The notes under the pieces are model-generated. The model worked only from the letters and a program-made list of their open reading frames with translations. It was not told the DNA's origin and did no database searches. From Arthrobacter sp. cf158 (GTDB lineage Bacteria > Actinomycetota > Actinomycetes > Actinomycetales > Micrococcaceae), in assembly GCF_900106835.1 (NCBI RefSeq), contig NZ_FNNR01000002.1, positions 372,001 to 436,000 of the forward strand: DNA of 64,000 nucleotides, in the 5' to 3' direction. The position numbers and the translations under genes were made by a program. Below are positions 14,102-22,468 of the stretch, one piece after another (position 1 is the first letter of the stretch; each line of letters opens with the position of its first letter).

Positions 14102-16623
14102 GACGCTTCGGGCAGCCCTTCGAGGTCGAACAGTGTGGGCATTTCGCGCTGGCGTTCTTCGGCTTCGAGGTATTTCACGGAGTCGAGGAAGTACCCGGGA
14201 TTGAGTTCGCTTGATCGTCCTTGGCGGCCGAGCTTCAGGGCCCGGAGCGGTACCGTGCCTAGTCCTCCGAACGGATCGAACACGACGTCGCCCGGGTTTG
14301 AGTACCGGGTGATGAGTCGGTCAACGATGTCGAACTGCAGCGGGCAGACGTGCATCTGCACGTTGCGGCGCTTCTGCTCGCCGTTGAGGGTGAGCATGCG
14401 GTTGATGTCGTGCCAAACATCCGGCGCCCAGGATCCCGGCATGAGGGACATGAACGTTGCCGGAAGCGCACCTTTGCCCTGCAGCGCCTCGCCGACTTCG
14501 ATGTGCGATTCGTAGTCGTAGACCTCGCGAAGAGTCTGATCAGTGAACAACCGCGACCGCTGCTCGACCGGCAGAGCGGCAAGTTCGTCCGAGGTGAGGT
14601 GCCGTTCACCGCTTGACCGCCAGTTGGCATGCGCGTCGACCTGCCAGCGGGCCAGCGAGTAGTCCTCGATATCCTTGGTCACTCGGTCGTCCGCGTAGCC
14701 CTTGGACCGATCGGTCTGCGGCTTGTGGAAGAGCAGGATGTACTCTGGCGAACCGACGCCCATCTTTGTTCCGTCCTTGCGCATCTCCGTGTATCCGAGG
14801 CGGTAAGTCTGGTTGTTCTCCCGGACGACGTCGGTGACGACAGTGACCATGCCCATGTAGTCGAAGCCGTGCTTCATTCCGTGGAACAGCGCTTCGGCAT
14901 GGAACGGTGACACGGTGGGGATTCCTGCGCCGGTGACGTTGCCGAAGTTGATGCGGTCCTTCACGTGGCAGGCGTAGATGCGGCCAGGTTTGAGGACCCG
15001 GAGCAGCTGCGGGGTGAGGAAGTCCATCTGTTCCCAGAAGTGCGCGTTGTCGTCGGTGTGCCCGAAGTCGTTGTAGGACGGCGTGTACTCGTAGTGGTTG
15101 CTGAAGGGGATGGACGTGACGATGAGGTCCACACTGTTCGCGTCCATGTGGTTGGTGGTCTCGTCAACGCAGTCGTTGTTGGCGAGGGTCCAGCCTTCTC
15201 CGGAAGCTTCGATGCGCTCGACGCCCATGGAACGGGTGAGGGCTTCGGTGATGGAGTTCCGGGACAGCCCGTATTTCTTGATGATCTCGGTCATGGTGTT
15301 GGTGAGCTCCTTGTGCTGCGCCCATTTGTCCTTGAGGGAGTGGACGACTTCCGTTTCGGACTCGGCATGCACCATGTGGATGGTGCAGGGGTGTTCTTGC
15401 CCGAATCGTTGGATGCGGTGCCACGCTTGGAAGGTGTCGTTGAATTTGAAGGTGACGCCGGCGAAAACGGCGGTGTGTGCCTGCTGGAAGTTCAGGCCTT
15501 GCCCCAGCTGCACGGGCTTGCCGATGAGTGCCCAGGTTTCCTTGTCCCGCCACGCGTCGATGCGGTCTTCAGCGGTGTCCGGGTCCAAGGATCCGTGCAC
15601 TGAGCTGTAGGTGATGTCCTCGGCGGCCAGTGCCCGTTCGATCGCTGATTGCTCGTCGTTCAGGTCGCACCAGAGGATGATCTGCGAGCCGTCCGTTTCG
15701 CGGTGTTGGCGGACAAGGTCCATGAGCTTCCCGATTCTGGCGGTGAGGCTGTCTCGCTTCTCCTTGGCCGCCCCGGCGAGGTCCTTCACTCCGCCGCGGA
15801 ACAGCCGGGCTTGCCCGTCCCGGTCCACCGCGGCTGTCGAGTGGTCGACGTCCACCGGGTGCCATTCGACGGTCAGCGGTGGGAGGTTGTAGCCCTCGTC
15901 GCTGTAGCCGAGGTCGGACGGCTTTTGCAGGAAGATCGACCAGCTGTTCAGCCACATGAAGAACTCTTCCCGTTTGTGCGGGTAGAGGGTCAGGTTGTTG
16001 GCCTGCGTGGAGTCGCGCTGGAAGAACCGGGTGAGTGCCTGGCCGGTGTCCATGACGCCGAGGAACCCGGCGTAGTGGATGAGTTCCTTGTACTTGTTGG
16101 GCGATGGTGTTGCGGTGGCGACGAAGCGGTACTTGACCTTGTTGAAGAGCGGCAGGAACGTTTGGTAGGTCTTCGATCCGAACGAGCGGAGCACGCCAGC
16201 TTCATCGAGGGAGACGGCCGTGAAGAGGCTGGGGTCGAGCTTGCCGTCACGGACGGTCTCGTAGTTGGTGATGTAAAGCCCGCCGCCGTGGAAGGTCATG
16301 TCTTTGGCGTTGCGGATGAACTTTATTTCGACGTCCATCTTTCGGCCGTCGCGGATGAACTCGCCCCGGACACCGAGCGGAGCGACGATCAGCCCGGATC
16401 CGCCAGCCTCGGCCAGCGTGAGCCGGAGCGTTTCGATTTGCATCATGGACTTGCCCAGGCCGAATGCTGCGAAGATGGCGCGGCGGCCGCCTTCGACAGC
16501 CCATTGCACAATGTCGCGCTGGTGGTCTTTGAGGATGGGGTTAACGGCCGTGGCTGGTATCTGGTGGCCGTAGCTCTTCTCGAAGTCCGCTTTGGCGCGT
16601 AGGAACTCTTGGTAGTCGCTCAT
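14098..16623 (-). CDS. Helicase - DNA methyltransferase fusion
   Basis: An 841-residue two-part protein. Residues about 25-450 form an SF2/SNF2-like helicase: FGLGKSM (Walker A-like), SLDEAG (Walker B), VATATPSP (motif III) and FQAWHRIQRFGQ (motif VI). Residues about 480-830 form a beta-type DNA methyltransferase with the catalytic motif first (TSIPFSNHYEY) and the SAM-binding motif late (DPFGGLGTVPLRALKLGR). The catalytic motif is SIPF, not the usual (D/N/S)PPY. I recall this variant from other phage methylases. It probably modifies phage DNA while translocating. AAAGGAGG precedes ATG 16623. A terminator sits just upstream. Confidence 0.88.
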   Translation of the reverse strand: MSDYQEFLRAKADFEKSYGHQIPATAVNPILKDHQRDIVQWAVEGGRRAIFAAFGLGKSMMQIETLRLTLAEAGGSGLIVAPLGVRGEFIRDGRKMDVEIKFIRNAKDMTFHGGGLYITNYETVRDGKLDPSLFTAVSLDEAGVLRSFGSKTYQTFLPLFNKVKYRFVATATPSPNKYKELIHYAGFLGVMDTGQALTRFFQRDSTQANNLTLYPHKREEFFMWLNSWSIFLQKPSDLGYSDEGYNLPPLTVEWHPVDVDHSTAAVDRDGQARLFRGGVKDLAGAAKEKRDSLTARIGKLMDLVRQHRETDGSQIILWCDLNDEQSAIERALAAEDITYSSVHGSLDPDTAEDRIDAWRDKETWALIGKPVQLGQGLNFQQAHTAVFAGVTFKFNDTFQAWHRIQRFGQEHPCTIHMVHAESETEVVHSLKDKWAQHKELTNTMTEIIKKYGLSRNSITEALTRSMGVERIEASGEGWTLANNDCVDETTNHMDANSVDLIVTSIPFSNHYEYTPSYNDFGHTDDNAHFWEQMDFLTPQLLRVLKPGRIYACHVKDRINFGNVTGAGIPTVSPFHAEALFHGMKHGFDYMGMVTVVTDVVRENNQTYRLGYTEMRKDGTKMGVGSPEYILLFHKPQTDRSKGYADDRVTKDIEDYSLARWQVDAHANWRSSGERHLTSDELAALPVEQRSRLFTDQTLREVYDYESHIEVGEALQGKGALPATFMSLMPGSWAPDVWHDINRMLTLNGEQKRRNVQMHVCPLQFDIVDRLITRYSNPGDVVFDPFGGLGTVPLRALKLGRQGRSSELNPGYFLDSVKYLEAEERQREMPTLFDLEGLPEAS

Positions 16624-16643
16624 CTGTACCTCCTTTGGGTACG

Positions 16644-16667
16644 AAAAAGGCCCCGGGTTGCGGGGCC
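16644..16667 (-). terminator. Intrinsic terminator between RNA-repair and helicase genes
   Basis: Minus-strand hairpin GGCCCCG, loop CAACC, CGGGGCC followed by TTTTT. It sits 21 bases before the helicase-methylase start and 18 bases after the kinase stop. Confidence 0.8.
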
Positions 16668-16684
16668 TTGGTGGGCGGTTCAGG

Positions 16685-17593
16685 TTAGAAGTTGCCGTCG
16701 GCGACTTGGAATACGGTGAGGCCGATCGCGCGCCACATCTCTACGACTTGGTTTCGATCGTCGAAGACGCCGCGGACGTTGTACTTGTTGCGGACGTGGC
16801 GGTTGAACAGTTCGTGCTTGACGATCGAGTCCTTGCGGTGATCGCCGGCGGCGCGCATGTGGAGCTCGTCGAATTCCAGCCCGTTTGCTTTCAACCACTG
16901 CTCAGTAACGCCGCGGTGTTCATCGCTGCGGCCGGACATGTAGATCAGCTGGTGTTGTTCGCCGAGGTAGTGGATGACCATGGCGACGTCTTCATTCACT
17001 GTGTCCAGGTGAGCTTTCGCGCCGTCGTAGATGTCGCGGTCACCCTTGATGGCCACTGTTCCGTCAATGTCCACGAGGTATACGGTCGGCAAAGACCAAT
17101 CCGATTCGTACGGGGTCCACTCAGACTCAGCCTTCTGGCGGGGCGCTGGAACGGGGAGGATCCGGCCGTTGAGGAACTTCATGTTCATGGTGTTGATGAC
17201 ATCCTCTGGCACGCGCGTCTCGGCCGGACGCTGGGCGTTCCGCCACAAGCACGTCTCGAAGGATACGTGGGTGAAGTCCTGTACGGCGAACTCGGCGCCG
17301 ACGACATCGGCCAACTTGGCCCAGTCTGCTGCGGTCTTCCCTCGAAGGTTCGTGTCGTCCACAACCACATCGGTGCCAGCGCGGAGTGCTTGCCGGGCGG
17401 CGTCGTGCTGGAGCTTCGTGATGAGGTGTTCCTGCACGCCATTGGTGGTCGCCTCGACGTCGGCATGCAGCATGCGGCGGAGTTCGTCACGGTTGAGCCG
17501 GATACGGGTGCGAGGGTCAGCGTTTACCCAGCGCCGGGCGAAGGTGGTCTTGCCGGATGCGGGCAGCCCGCGGGTGATGATGAGCTTGCTCAT
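16685..17593 (-). CDS. pnkp: Polynucleotide 5'-kinase/3'-phosphatase, T4 Pnkp-like
   Basis: 302 residues, almost the length of T4 Pnkp (301), and co-linear with it. The kinase P-loop GLPASGKTT puts K15-T16 where T4 has K15-S16. LNRDELRR supplies the general-base Asp (D36) and R39. The C-terminal half is a HAD phosphatase with DIDGT. The enzyme heals broken RNA or DNA ends by removing 3' phosphate and adding 5' phosphate. It overlaps the RNA-ligase gene by ATGA, so the two form one repair unit. The start at 17593 is fixed by that overlap. Confidence 0.95.
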   Translation of the reverse strand: MSKLIITRGLPASGKTTFARRWVNADPRTRIRLNRDELRRMLHADVEATTNGVQEHLITKLQHDAARQALRAGTDVVVDDTNLRGKTAADWAKLADVVGAEFAVQDFTHVSFETCLWRNAQRPAETRVPEDVINTMNMKFLNGRILPVPAPRQKAESEWTPYESDWSLPTVYLVDIDGTVAIKGDRDIYDGAKAHLDTVNEDVAMVIHYLGEQHQLIYMSGRSDEHRGVTEQWLKANGLEFDELHMRAAGDHRKDSIVKHELFNRHVRNKYNVRGVFDDRNQVVEMWRAIGLTVFQVADGNF

Positions 17594-18654
17594 GCTGCTT
17601 GGTCCTTCTCTGCGTAGGTGGGGTACACGGATTTCCATGCCCAGGCGTTGATGTCTTTGCCGTCGAGCAACTGGAAGAGCGCGGGGCGGCACGCGGGGAA
17701 GCGTGATGCTTCGATGGCGTAGTCCTTGCGTTCCCAGCCCTTGGGCATGGATTCGAGGATCTCGGCGTGCAGGGTGTTCGCCTGGTGCAGCATCAGGTCG
17801 TGCTCTGCGGTGAGGGTGCGTGCGATATCGGTGGCCCACTTGTGGAACTCGTCGGGCAGACCCTCGATGAGCAGGTCCAGAGGTTCGCCGCTGGACAGCC
17901 GCTCCCAGATGGTGCGCTCGTTCCAGCCGGTGACGATCCGGTGCAGCGCGACGTAGTCGTCCTGCTTGATCTTCACGCGGACATCCGAGGTTCGGAAGTG
18001 GACCACGAGCCCTTCGGAGTTCTTGCGGGGCGGTGCGGCCAGAGCTTCAGCGAAGGAGTTGAACTCGAAAGTGAAAGCGCGAGGGCCCGGCCACGACAAA
18101 CCTGCGGGGCTGCAACTGATCCCGCTCTGGATGTTGACCGCTCCGAGAAGTACCAGATCATCGACGTCGCCGTAGTCCACGACGATGCGGTTCTCCGGGT
18201 AGACGATCTCGAACAGGGCCGTCCATCCTTCCGGGGGCCGCCAGTCCGGGTAACGCGTCCGGAGGATTGCCGTCGTGTGAATTGCTTGGTCGCTGGTGAA
18301 GGATCCTCGCGTGGCGACAGCCAGCGTGCCGCCGGCGGTTGGATAGGTGATGCCCAGCGATCCGTCCATTTTGTCGGTTACGGTGATCGGCTCGGCAGGA
18401 TCGAAGTGCGGGTGCTGATTTTCGTTGTGGTTGAAGAACTTCGGGAATGGTCGAGCGAGAACTTCGCCGGTTTCGCGATGGACGATCAGGCCGCGGCAAG
18501 TCCGGGTCACCGCGGTCCAGGACTTCTGGTACTGAGCGATCTCCGTGTAGTTGAAGAGTCGGAGCGGGAGTGTTGGGTGATCGTTCGGCTTGATCCTTCG
18601 AGCTTCGATCTCGGCGTCAAGTTCTTCGAGGGTGAACAGGTCAGTGATGTGCAC
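17590..18654 (-). CDS. rnlA: RNA ligase, T4 Rnl1-like
   Basis: A 354-residue ATP-dependent RNA ligase of the Rnl1 type. The nucleotidyl lysine is K95 in DKMDGSLG, and upstream are the Rnl1 segment CRGLIV and the FPKFFNHNE motif. Further motifs are EGLVVHF and VKIKQDDY (last lysine motif). T4 Rnl1 reseals tRNAs cut in the anticodon loop after Pnkp healing, and this gene directly precedes pnkp in the transcript. GTG start at 18654 with GAGAAG upstream, overlapping the previous gene by 14 bases. Confidence 0.94.
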   Translation of the reverse strand: MHITDLFTLEELDAEIEARRIKPNDHPTLPLRLFNYTEIAQYQKSWTAVTRTCRGLIVHRETGEVLARPFPKFFNHNENQHPHFDPAEPITVTDKMDGSLGITYPTAGGTLAVATRGSFTSDQAIHTTAILRTRYPDWRPPEGWTALFEIVYPENRIVVDYGDVDDLVLLGAVNIQSGISCSPAGLSWPGPRAFTFEFNSFAEALAAPPRKNSEGLVVHFRTSDVRVKIKQDDYVALHRIVTGWNERTIWERLSSGEPLDLLIEGLPDEFHKWATDIARTLTAEHDLMLHQANTLHAEILESMPKGWERKDYAIEASRFPACRPALFQLLDGKDINAWAWKSVYPTYAEKDQAA

Positions 18655-18862
18655 GGCGGTTTCTTCTCTCGGGTCGTTTTGGTCTGGTGGACCGGATGAC
18701 GTTGTTGACTGCTTCGTCGCCGGTGGGGTCGCGGTAGAGGCGTCGGGAGATGTCGTCTTTGTCCTGGCGTCGTCGCGTGTCGATGTGGTGCCAGCAGTTG
18801 CGGTCGCGGCAGATACCGAACGCGCCTTTGCAAGCGCTACAGCAGTTGTCGCTAAGCAGCAT
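18641..18862 (-). CDS. Small Cys-rich N-terminus, basic phage protein
   Basis: A 73-residue protein with C7, C8, C11, C18 and C23 (NCCSACKGAFGICRDRNC) in the first third and a very basic remainder. The segment DPTGDEAVNNVIRS recurs, slightly changed, in the 25739-26002 protein (DPTGEEAVKNVMRE), so the two share a motif. The cysteines may hold zinc or an iron-sulfur cluster. WhiB-like spacing is not met. The function is unknown. Confidence 0.6.
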   Translation of the reverse strand: MLLSDNCCSACKGAFGICRDRNCWHHIDTRRRQDKDDISRRLYRDPTGDEAVNNVIRSTRPKRPERRNRRAHH

Positions 18863-19148
18863 GCGCGTCGGGTCGTTCGGTGATGTGCAGGGCGATCTTC
18901 TCTACGTCGAAGCCGGTCCAGTGCTCATCGCCATCGATCGCCGATACGTAAACGACCGGTGCCTTCAGGTAGCCGAGCGTCTTGATGAACGCCAGGGCAA
19001 CCTCGTCCTCGCTGACGTCGACCTTGGTGAAGTGGATGTTGTGCTTCTTGAGCTTCCGCTCCGTCGCATCGCACTGGACGCACGATGGCTTGCCGTAGAG
19101 GACAACAGCGACGCCGTCCCGGGCCTGAATTTCGTTTGCGTGGTTCAT
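18852..19148 (-). CDS. NrdH-like redoxin / glutaredoxin
   Basis: A 98-residue thioredoxin-fold protein with active site GKPSCVQCDATERKL. CVQC and its context match NrdH, the reductant of class I ribonucleotide reductase. The cis-proline is in YLKAPVVYV. A phage copy could raise dNTP supply. No reductase subunit is in this window. The start at 19148 gives the right N-terminus, though the open frame runs to 19199. It overlaps the next gene by 11 bases. Confidence 0.82.
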   Translation of the reverse strand: MNHANEIQARDGVAVVLYGKPSCVQCDATERKLKKHNIHFTKVDVSEDEVALAFIKTLGYLKAPVVYVSAIDGDEHWTGFDVEKIALHITERPDAHAA

Positions 19149-19200
19149 AGGGTCCTTTCGAGGGGCGGCGCCCGGTGGTGAGCCGGGCGCCGCGGGCATG

Positions 19201-19223
19201 AAAAAAGCCGCTCACTGGCGGCT
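19201..19223 (-). terminator. Intrinsic terminator after the SPFH gene
   Basis: Minus-strand hairpin AGCCGC, loop CAGTGA, GCGGCT followed by six T. It lies 39 bases past the SPFH stop and before the redoxin start, so it divides the long early operon. Confidence 0.8.
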
Positions 19224-19261
19224 TGCTTTTGGTTCGGTTGTGCTAGATCAGATTGGCTGAG

Positions 19262-20209
19262 CTACTTGGCGGGGAGGTTGATGATCTGATTTCCGCCGTC
19301 GGCTGGGACGACGACGAGGTTCCCGGCTTTGGCCAATTCCTTGAGCGTGTCCAAGTATCGCTGCCGCAGGATGGGATCAGTGAGTGATGCGGCGAGCTTG
19401 CTGTTGGCGTCAGCTTCGGCCTGCGCCTGGACAACCTTCTGCTGAGCGGAGATCTGCGCAGCTTCAAGCTCGGCCTGTGCCTTAACGATTTCAGTTCGGG
19501 CATTCTGCGCATCTGCGTACTTCTGGCGGACATCGTCGGGGTAGCGGATCTCCTGCAGCGCAACGGATTCGACCTGCACGCCTTGCGATTCCCAGCGCGA
19601 TGAGAGCGCATCGGTGATCGATTTCTCAACTCCACCGCGGCGGGTGAGGACATCCAAGGTGGCGTACTTGGCAGGAGCGTTGCGGACTACCGAGCGAATG
19701 TCTTGGTCGATGAGTCGAGCGCGGAAGTTCTCTTGCACGCCGAACTCGCGGTAGACGTCGCTGACTTTGTCCGGCCGGATCGAGTAGCGGACCACGACGT
19801 CAAAGTTGGCGCTCACGCCGTCCTTGTCCTGAATGGTGATCTGCGGGCCGTTCGGTTTCTTGCCGTTGAAGTCATCCTGCCCGTTGCCGATGTAGGCGGC
19901 CTGCTGATTTCGGATGTCGTAGTCGATCGCGTCCACCCACGGCGCCTTGACCGCGAAGCCTTCGGTAGTGTCCTGGCCTTCGACGGAACCGGACCAGTTC
20001 TTCAGTACCTTGGCCTCGCCGGGATCCTGCGCGTAGACCATTGTGGTGGCTAGGAAGATGATGGCCAGCAGACCGAGACCGGCGCTGACGAGCTTTCCTA
20101 TTCTGGGTAGCGGCGAGGTGTCGCCATAGCTGTCCCGATTGGGAACGAAGAATGCGGCTGCAAGAGCCGCGAGGGCGAGAACGCCCAGGATGATGGCAAA
20201 GATGAACAT
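19262..20209 (-). CDS. SPFH/prohibitin-like membrane protein
   Basis: A 315-residue protein. Two hydrophobic helices lie at residues about 2-22 and 38-60, then an SPFH domain (NPW-like SGSVEGQDTTEGF, VRYSIRPDKVSDVYREFG, DVLTRRGGVEKSITDAL). A long coiled coil follows (AQNARTEIVKAQAELEAAQI) and the end is PADGGNQIINLPAK. SPFH proteins form ring-like membrane scaffolds and often act with proteases. In a phage this may protect or organise replication at the membrane, or oppose host responses (inference). ATG 20209 begins the first hydrophobic segment. Confidence 0.88.
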   Translation of the reverse strand: MFIFAIILGVLALAALAAAFFVPNRDSYGDTSPLPRIGKLVSAGLGLLAIIFLATTMVYAQDPGEAKVLKNWSGSVEGQDTTEGFAVKAPWVDAIDYDIRNQQAAYIGNGQDDFNGKKPNGPQITIQDKDGVSANFDVVVRYSIRPDKVSDVYREFGVQENFRARLIDQDIRSVVRNAPAKYATLDVLTRRGGVEKSITDALSSRWESQGVQVESVALQEIRYPDDVRQKYADAQNARTEIVKAQAELEAAQISAQQKVVQAQAEADANSKLAASLTDPILRQRYLDTLKELAKAGNLVVVPADGGNQIINLPAK

Positions 20210-20247
20210 GTGTGCTCCTTGTTGGTGGTTTGGTTTGGCGGCAGGGG

Positions 20248-20697
20248 TTATCCCCAACCACCTTGGTTGGCTTGTGGTTCGCCGCCCCATCCGCCGGGAT
20301 CCGCGGCGGGCTGGTGAGTGGCGGGGACGTCGTTGGCGGGTGCTTGGTGCCAGCGGAGGTCCTTGCCGATGGCTTCGATTCGGATCTGGTCGCCGCGCCG
20401 CTTGGTGCCTTGCGCGTCTTCCCAGACCTGAGTTTCGATTTCGCCGTGAAGGATGACGTTGTCACCCTTCTTGAGGGTGTTGGATACGTTGTCCGCGAGC
20501 AGCATTTGACCTTGGTTCCAAGCTCGACATGGCCAGAACTTGCCGGGCATGTTCTCCCACTTGTTCGTTTGCTTGTTGTACTTGCGCGGGTTGGTGACGA
20601 CGGTCAGTCTTGTCACTGCGGATCCGTCAACGTTGAATTTCTGCTCCGGATCGTCGTGGACTTTGCCGATGATGGTGATAAGGGTTTCGCCGGCCAC
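20248..20697 (-). CDS. ssb: Single-stranded DNA-binding protein
   Basis: A 149-residue OB-fold SSB: GETLITIIGKVHDDPEQKF at the start, VILHGEIETQVWED in the centre. The tail is Gly/Pro-rich (DPGGWGGEPQANQGGWG), but the usual acidic DDxPF tip is missing, so it may not recruit host SSB partners. GTG start at 20697 shares one base with the preceding stop. It sits with YqaJ exonuclease and an SMC-like ATPase, a phage recombination unit. Confidence 0.88.
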   Translation of the reverse strand: MAGETLITIIGKVHDDPEQKFNVDGSAVTRLTVVTNPRKYNKQTNKWENMPGKFWPCRAWNQGQMLLADNVSNTLKKGDNVILHGEIETQVWEDAQGTKRRGDQIRIEAIGKDLRWHQAPANDVPATHQPAADPGGWGGEPQANQGGWG

Positions 20698-21923
20698 TAC
20701 TCCTTGACCTCGCCGTCGTCGATGATGATCCCGCGCCCGTCACCGTCACCTACCATTTCGATCCAGACTTGGAAGTCGTGCTCGCGAGCGATGGATTCCA
20801 CGAGGGCCAGGTTGTCGGAGTCGAGGAGTGAGCCGTCCGCGATTCGGATGACGCGCAGTTTCGGGTTGAGTGCGATGGCCATGGCCAATGAGACGCGCAG
20901 CTGCTCAGCGCTGGATGCCTGTTTGAACGGGACGCCCTTGAACGACACGCCGGACTCGTCGAATCCGAGGTCATCCACCGGGAACACGGCAGCGGCCAAG
21001 CCTTCAGCCTTGCTCTTGTCGATCGCATCGATCTGGCCGGTGAGGTCAGCCGATTCGGCCTGCAGTTCGCCTGCCCGCTCGGTTGCTCGAACCCAAGACT
21101 GGTAGGTGTTCACGTCCGCATTGTTCTGCTCGACGCTATCGAGCTTCTCCTGAATATCCTCAGCAGCCTCGTGCGCCCTGGCACCAATAAACGCTTGGTC
21201 ACTCGCGCGCGTGGCATCGGCGACCCTTTCCCGCGCCTCTCGGAGCATGCCTTCCACGCGTTCAAGTTCCGCCTCCGCTGACCACAGGTCCTTGAGCCGG
21301 GCGTCGACTTCATCTTGGGCGGCCTTGCTGGCCCGGTATTTGGCCAGCAAATCGGAGACGTTGACCGGCTGAAGCTCGGACATCTCCTTGGTCACTTGGA
21401 TGGAGTCTGCCGCCGCTTTCGCCTGCTTTAGTTCGCGGTTCACTTCGGTTCGTTGGGAGAAGAGGTCGGCGCGTTCGGCGTCCAGCTTCACTGGGTCGAA
21501 GGGAAGTTCAACGAGGTCCAGCAGCGCTTTCAGTTGCTCTTTGTCGGACAGCTGCGTGAATGCCAGTGGGTCGAGGGCGAGCGTGCCAAGCCAGTCGTCC
21601 AGCTTGGCTTGAGCTTTGGGGTAGACGGCGCCATCATGCGACTTCAGCGTGAGCGTGGACCCGCCTGCGGTGAATCGCCGGGTGACAACAAAGTCCTCGG
21701 TTTCGAGGATGATCTCTGCGCGGTCTTCACCGTCGCGGATCGGCTTCGGCGTGGTCTTCGCGTTCACTCCACCGAGCGCGGCCGTGATGCTGTCCAGAAC
21801 CGAGGACTTGCCCTGCGCGTTCTTGCCGCCGACAACCACGAGGTTGCCGTCAGGATCCGGTTCGATGCGGACGGCCTTGAGCCGCTTGTAGTTGGTGGAC
21901 TGAAGACTGACGATTCGGCTCAC
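20697..21923 (-). CDS. RecF/SMC-like ATPase
   Basis: A 408-residue ATPase of the ABC/SMC class. The head starts with GGKNAQGKSSVLDSI (Walker A). A coiled coil of about 200 residues follows (EVNRELKQAKAA, AELERVEGMLREARERV). Next come the signature-like SSAEQLRVSLAMAIAL and a Walker B region (RVIRIADGSLLD) with altered residues. It is too short for SbcC and resembles phage RecF/Rad50-like proteins. Its place between SSB and the exonuclease suggests a role in DNA end processing. Confidence 0.8.
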   Translation of the reverse strand: MSRIVSLQSTNYKRLKAVRIEPDPDGNLVVVGGKNAQGKSSVLDSITAALGGVNAKTTPKPIRDGEDRAEIILETEDFVVTRRFTAGGSTLTLKSHDGAVYPKAQAKLDDWLGTLALDPLAFTQLSDKEQLKALLDLVELPFDPVKLDAERADLFSQRTEVNRELKQAKAAADSIQVTKEMSELQPVNVSDLLAKYRASKAAQDEVDARLKDLWSAEAELERVEGMLREARERVADATRASDQAFIGARAHEAAEDIQEKLDSVEQNNADVNTYQSWVRATERAGELQAESADLTGQIDAIDKSKAEGLAAAVFPVDDLGFDESGVSFKGVPFKQASSAEQLRVSLAMAIALNPKLRVIRIADGSLLDSDNLALVESIAREHDFQVWIEMVGDGDGRGIIIDDGEVKE

Positions 21924-22468
21924 TTGTTTTCTCCTGCTTGGGTGTTGACGTAGTCGATGATGTGCGGTGGCGCGTTGTTCGCGGCGAGGTATTCAAGGTA
22001 GGCGGCGACGGTGTTTTCGGCGATGGCCTTGGCTGTGTCGGTCTTGACCTTGTCGCTGATCGTTGGCTGGCCGGATGGTGCGACGTCGGGCAAAGGCTGA
22101 ACGGTGTAGGTTCGGCGTGTTCCCCGGGCAATCGTGATTGGCACGTCCAAGGGCTTGTTGCCGATATGGGACATGTGGGAGATGCGGATTCCGCCTGGAA
22201 TGTCTTTGCCGAAACGCACTGTGGCATCTCGGAAGAGCGTGACGCGGCGGCCAACCCATACAGGGGACTCATCGCCCCATGCCTTCATCAGCACGCGGAG
22301 CATGCCGAGCGGCGGGCGCCAAGCTCGGCCTTCACCTTCCACAAGGTCGATGTCGTACTTCTGTTCCGCGGTTCCCTTACGGACGCCTGCGATTGTGAAG
22401 GTTCGCGGGCCGCCTATGAAGTCATCGGCGTTCCATTGGTCGGAGCGTGGTTCGGCTGTGACTTTCAA
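21920..22468 (-). CDS. Conserved phage protein of the recombination block
   Basis: A 182-residue protein (AEPRSDQWNADDFIGGPRTF, then WVGRRVTLFRDATVRFGKD and GIRISHMSHIGN). This pattern is conserved in actinophages, always near exonuclease and ATPase genes, but I know no function. Beta-strand-rich with a helical end. It overlaps its neighbours by ATGA. It may substitute for a RecT-type annealing protein, which is otherwise missing here (inference). Confidence 0.75.
   Translation of the reverse strand: MKVTAEPRSDQWNADDFIGGPRTFTIAGVRKGTAEQKYDIDLVEGEGRAWRPPLGMLRVLMKAWGDESPVWVGRRVTLFRDATVRFGKDIPGGIRISHMSHIGNKPLDVPITIARGTRRTYTVQPLPDVAPSGQPTISDKVKTDTAKAIAENTVAAYLEYLAANNAPPHIIDYVNTQAGENK

Noticed and set aside
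18641..18862. WhiB-like reading of the Cys-rich early protein
   Set aside because: WhiB needs a C-x(n)-C-x2-C-x5-C pattern with a GVWGG turn. The spacing here is different and the turn is absent.
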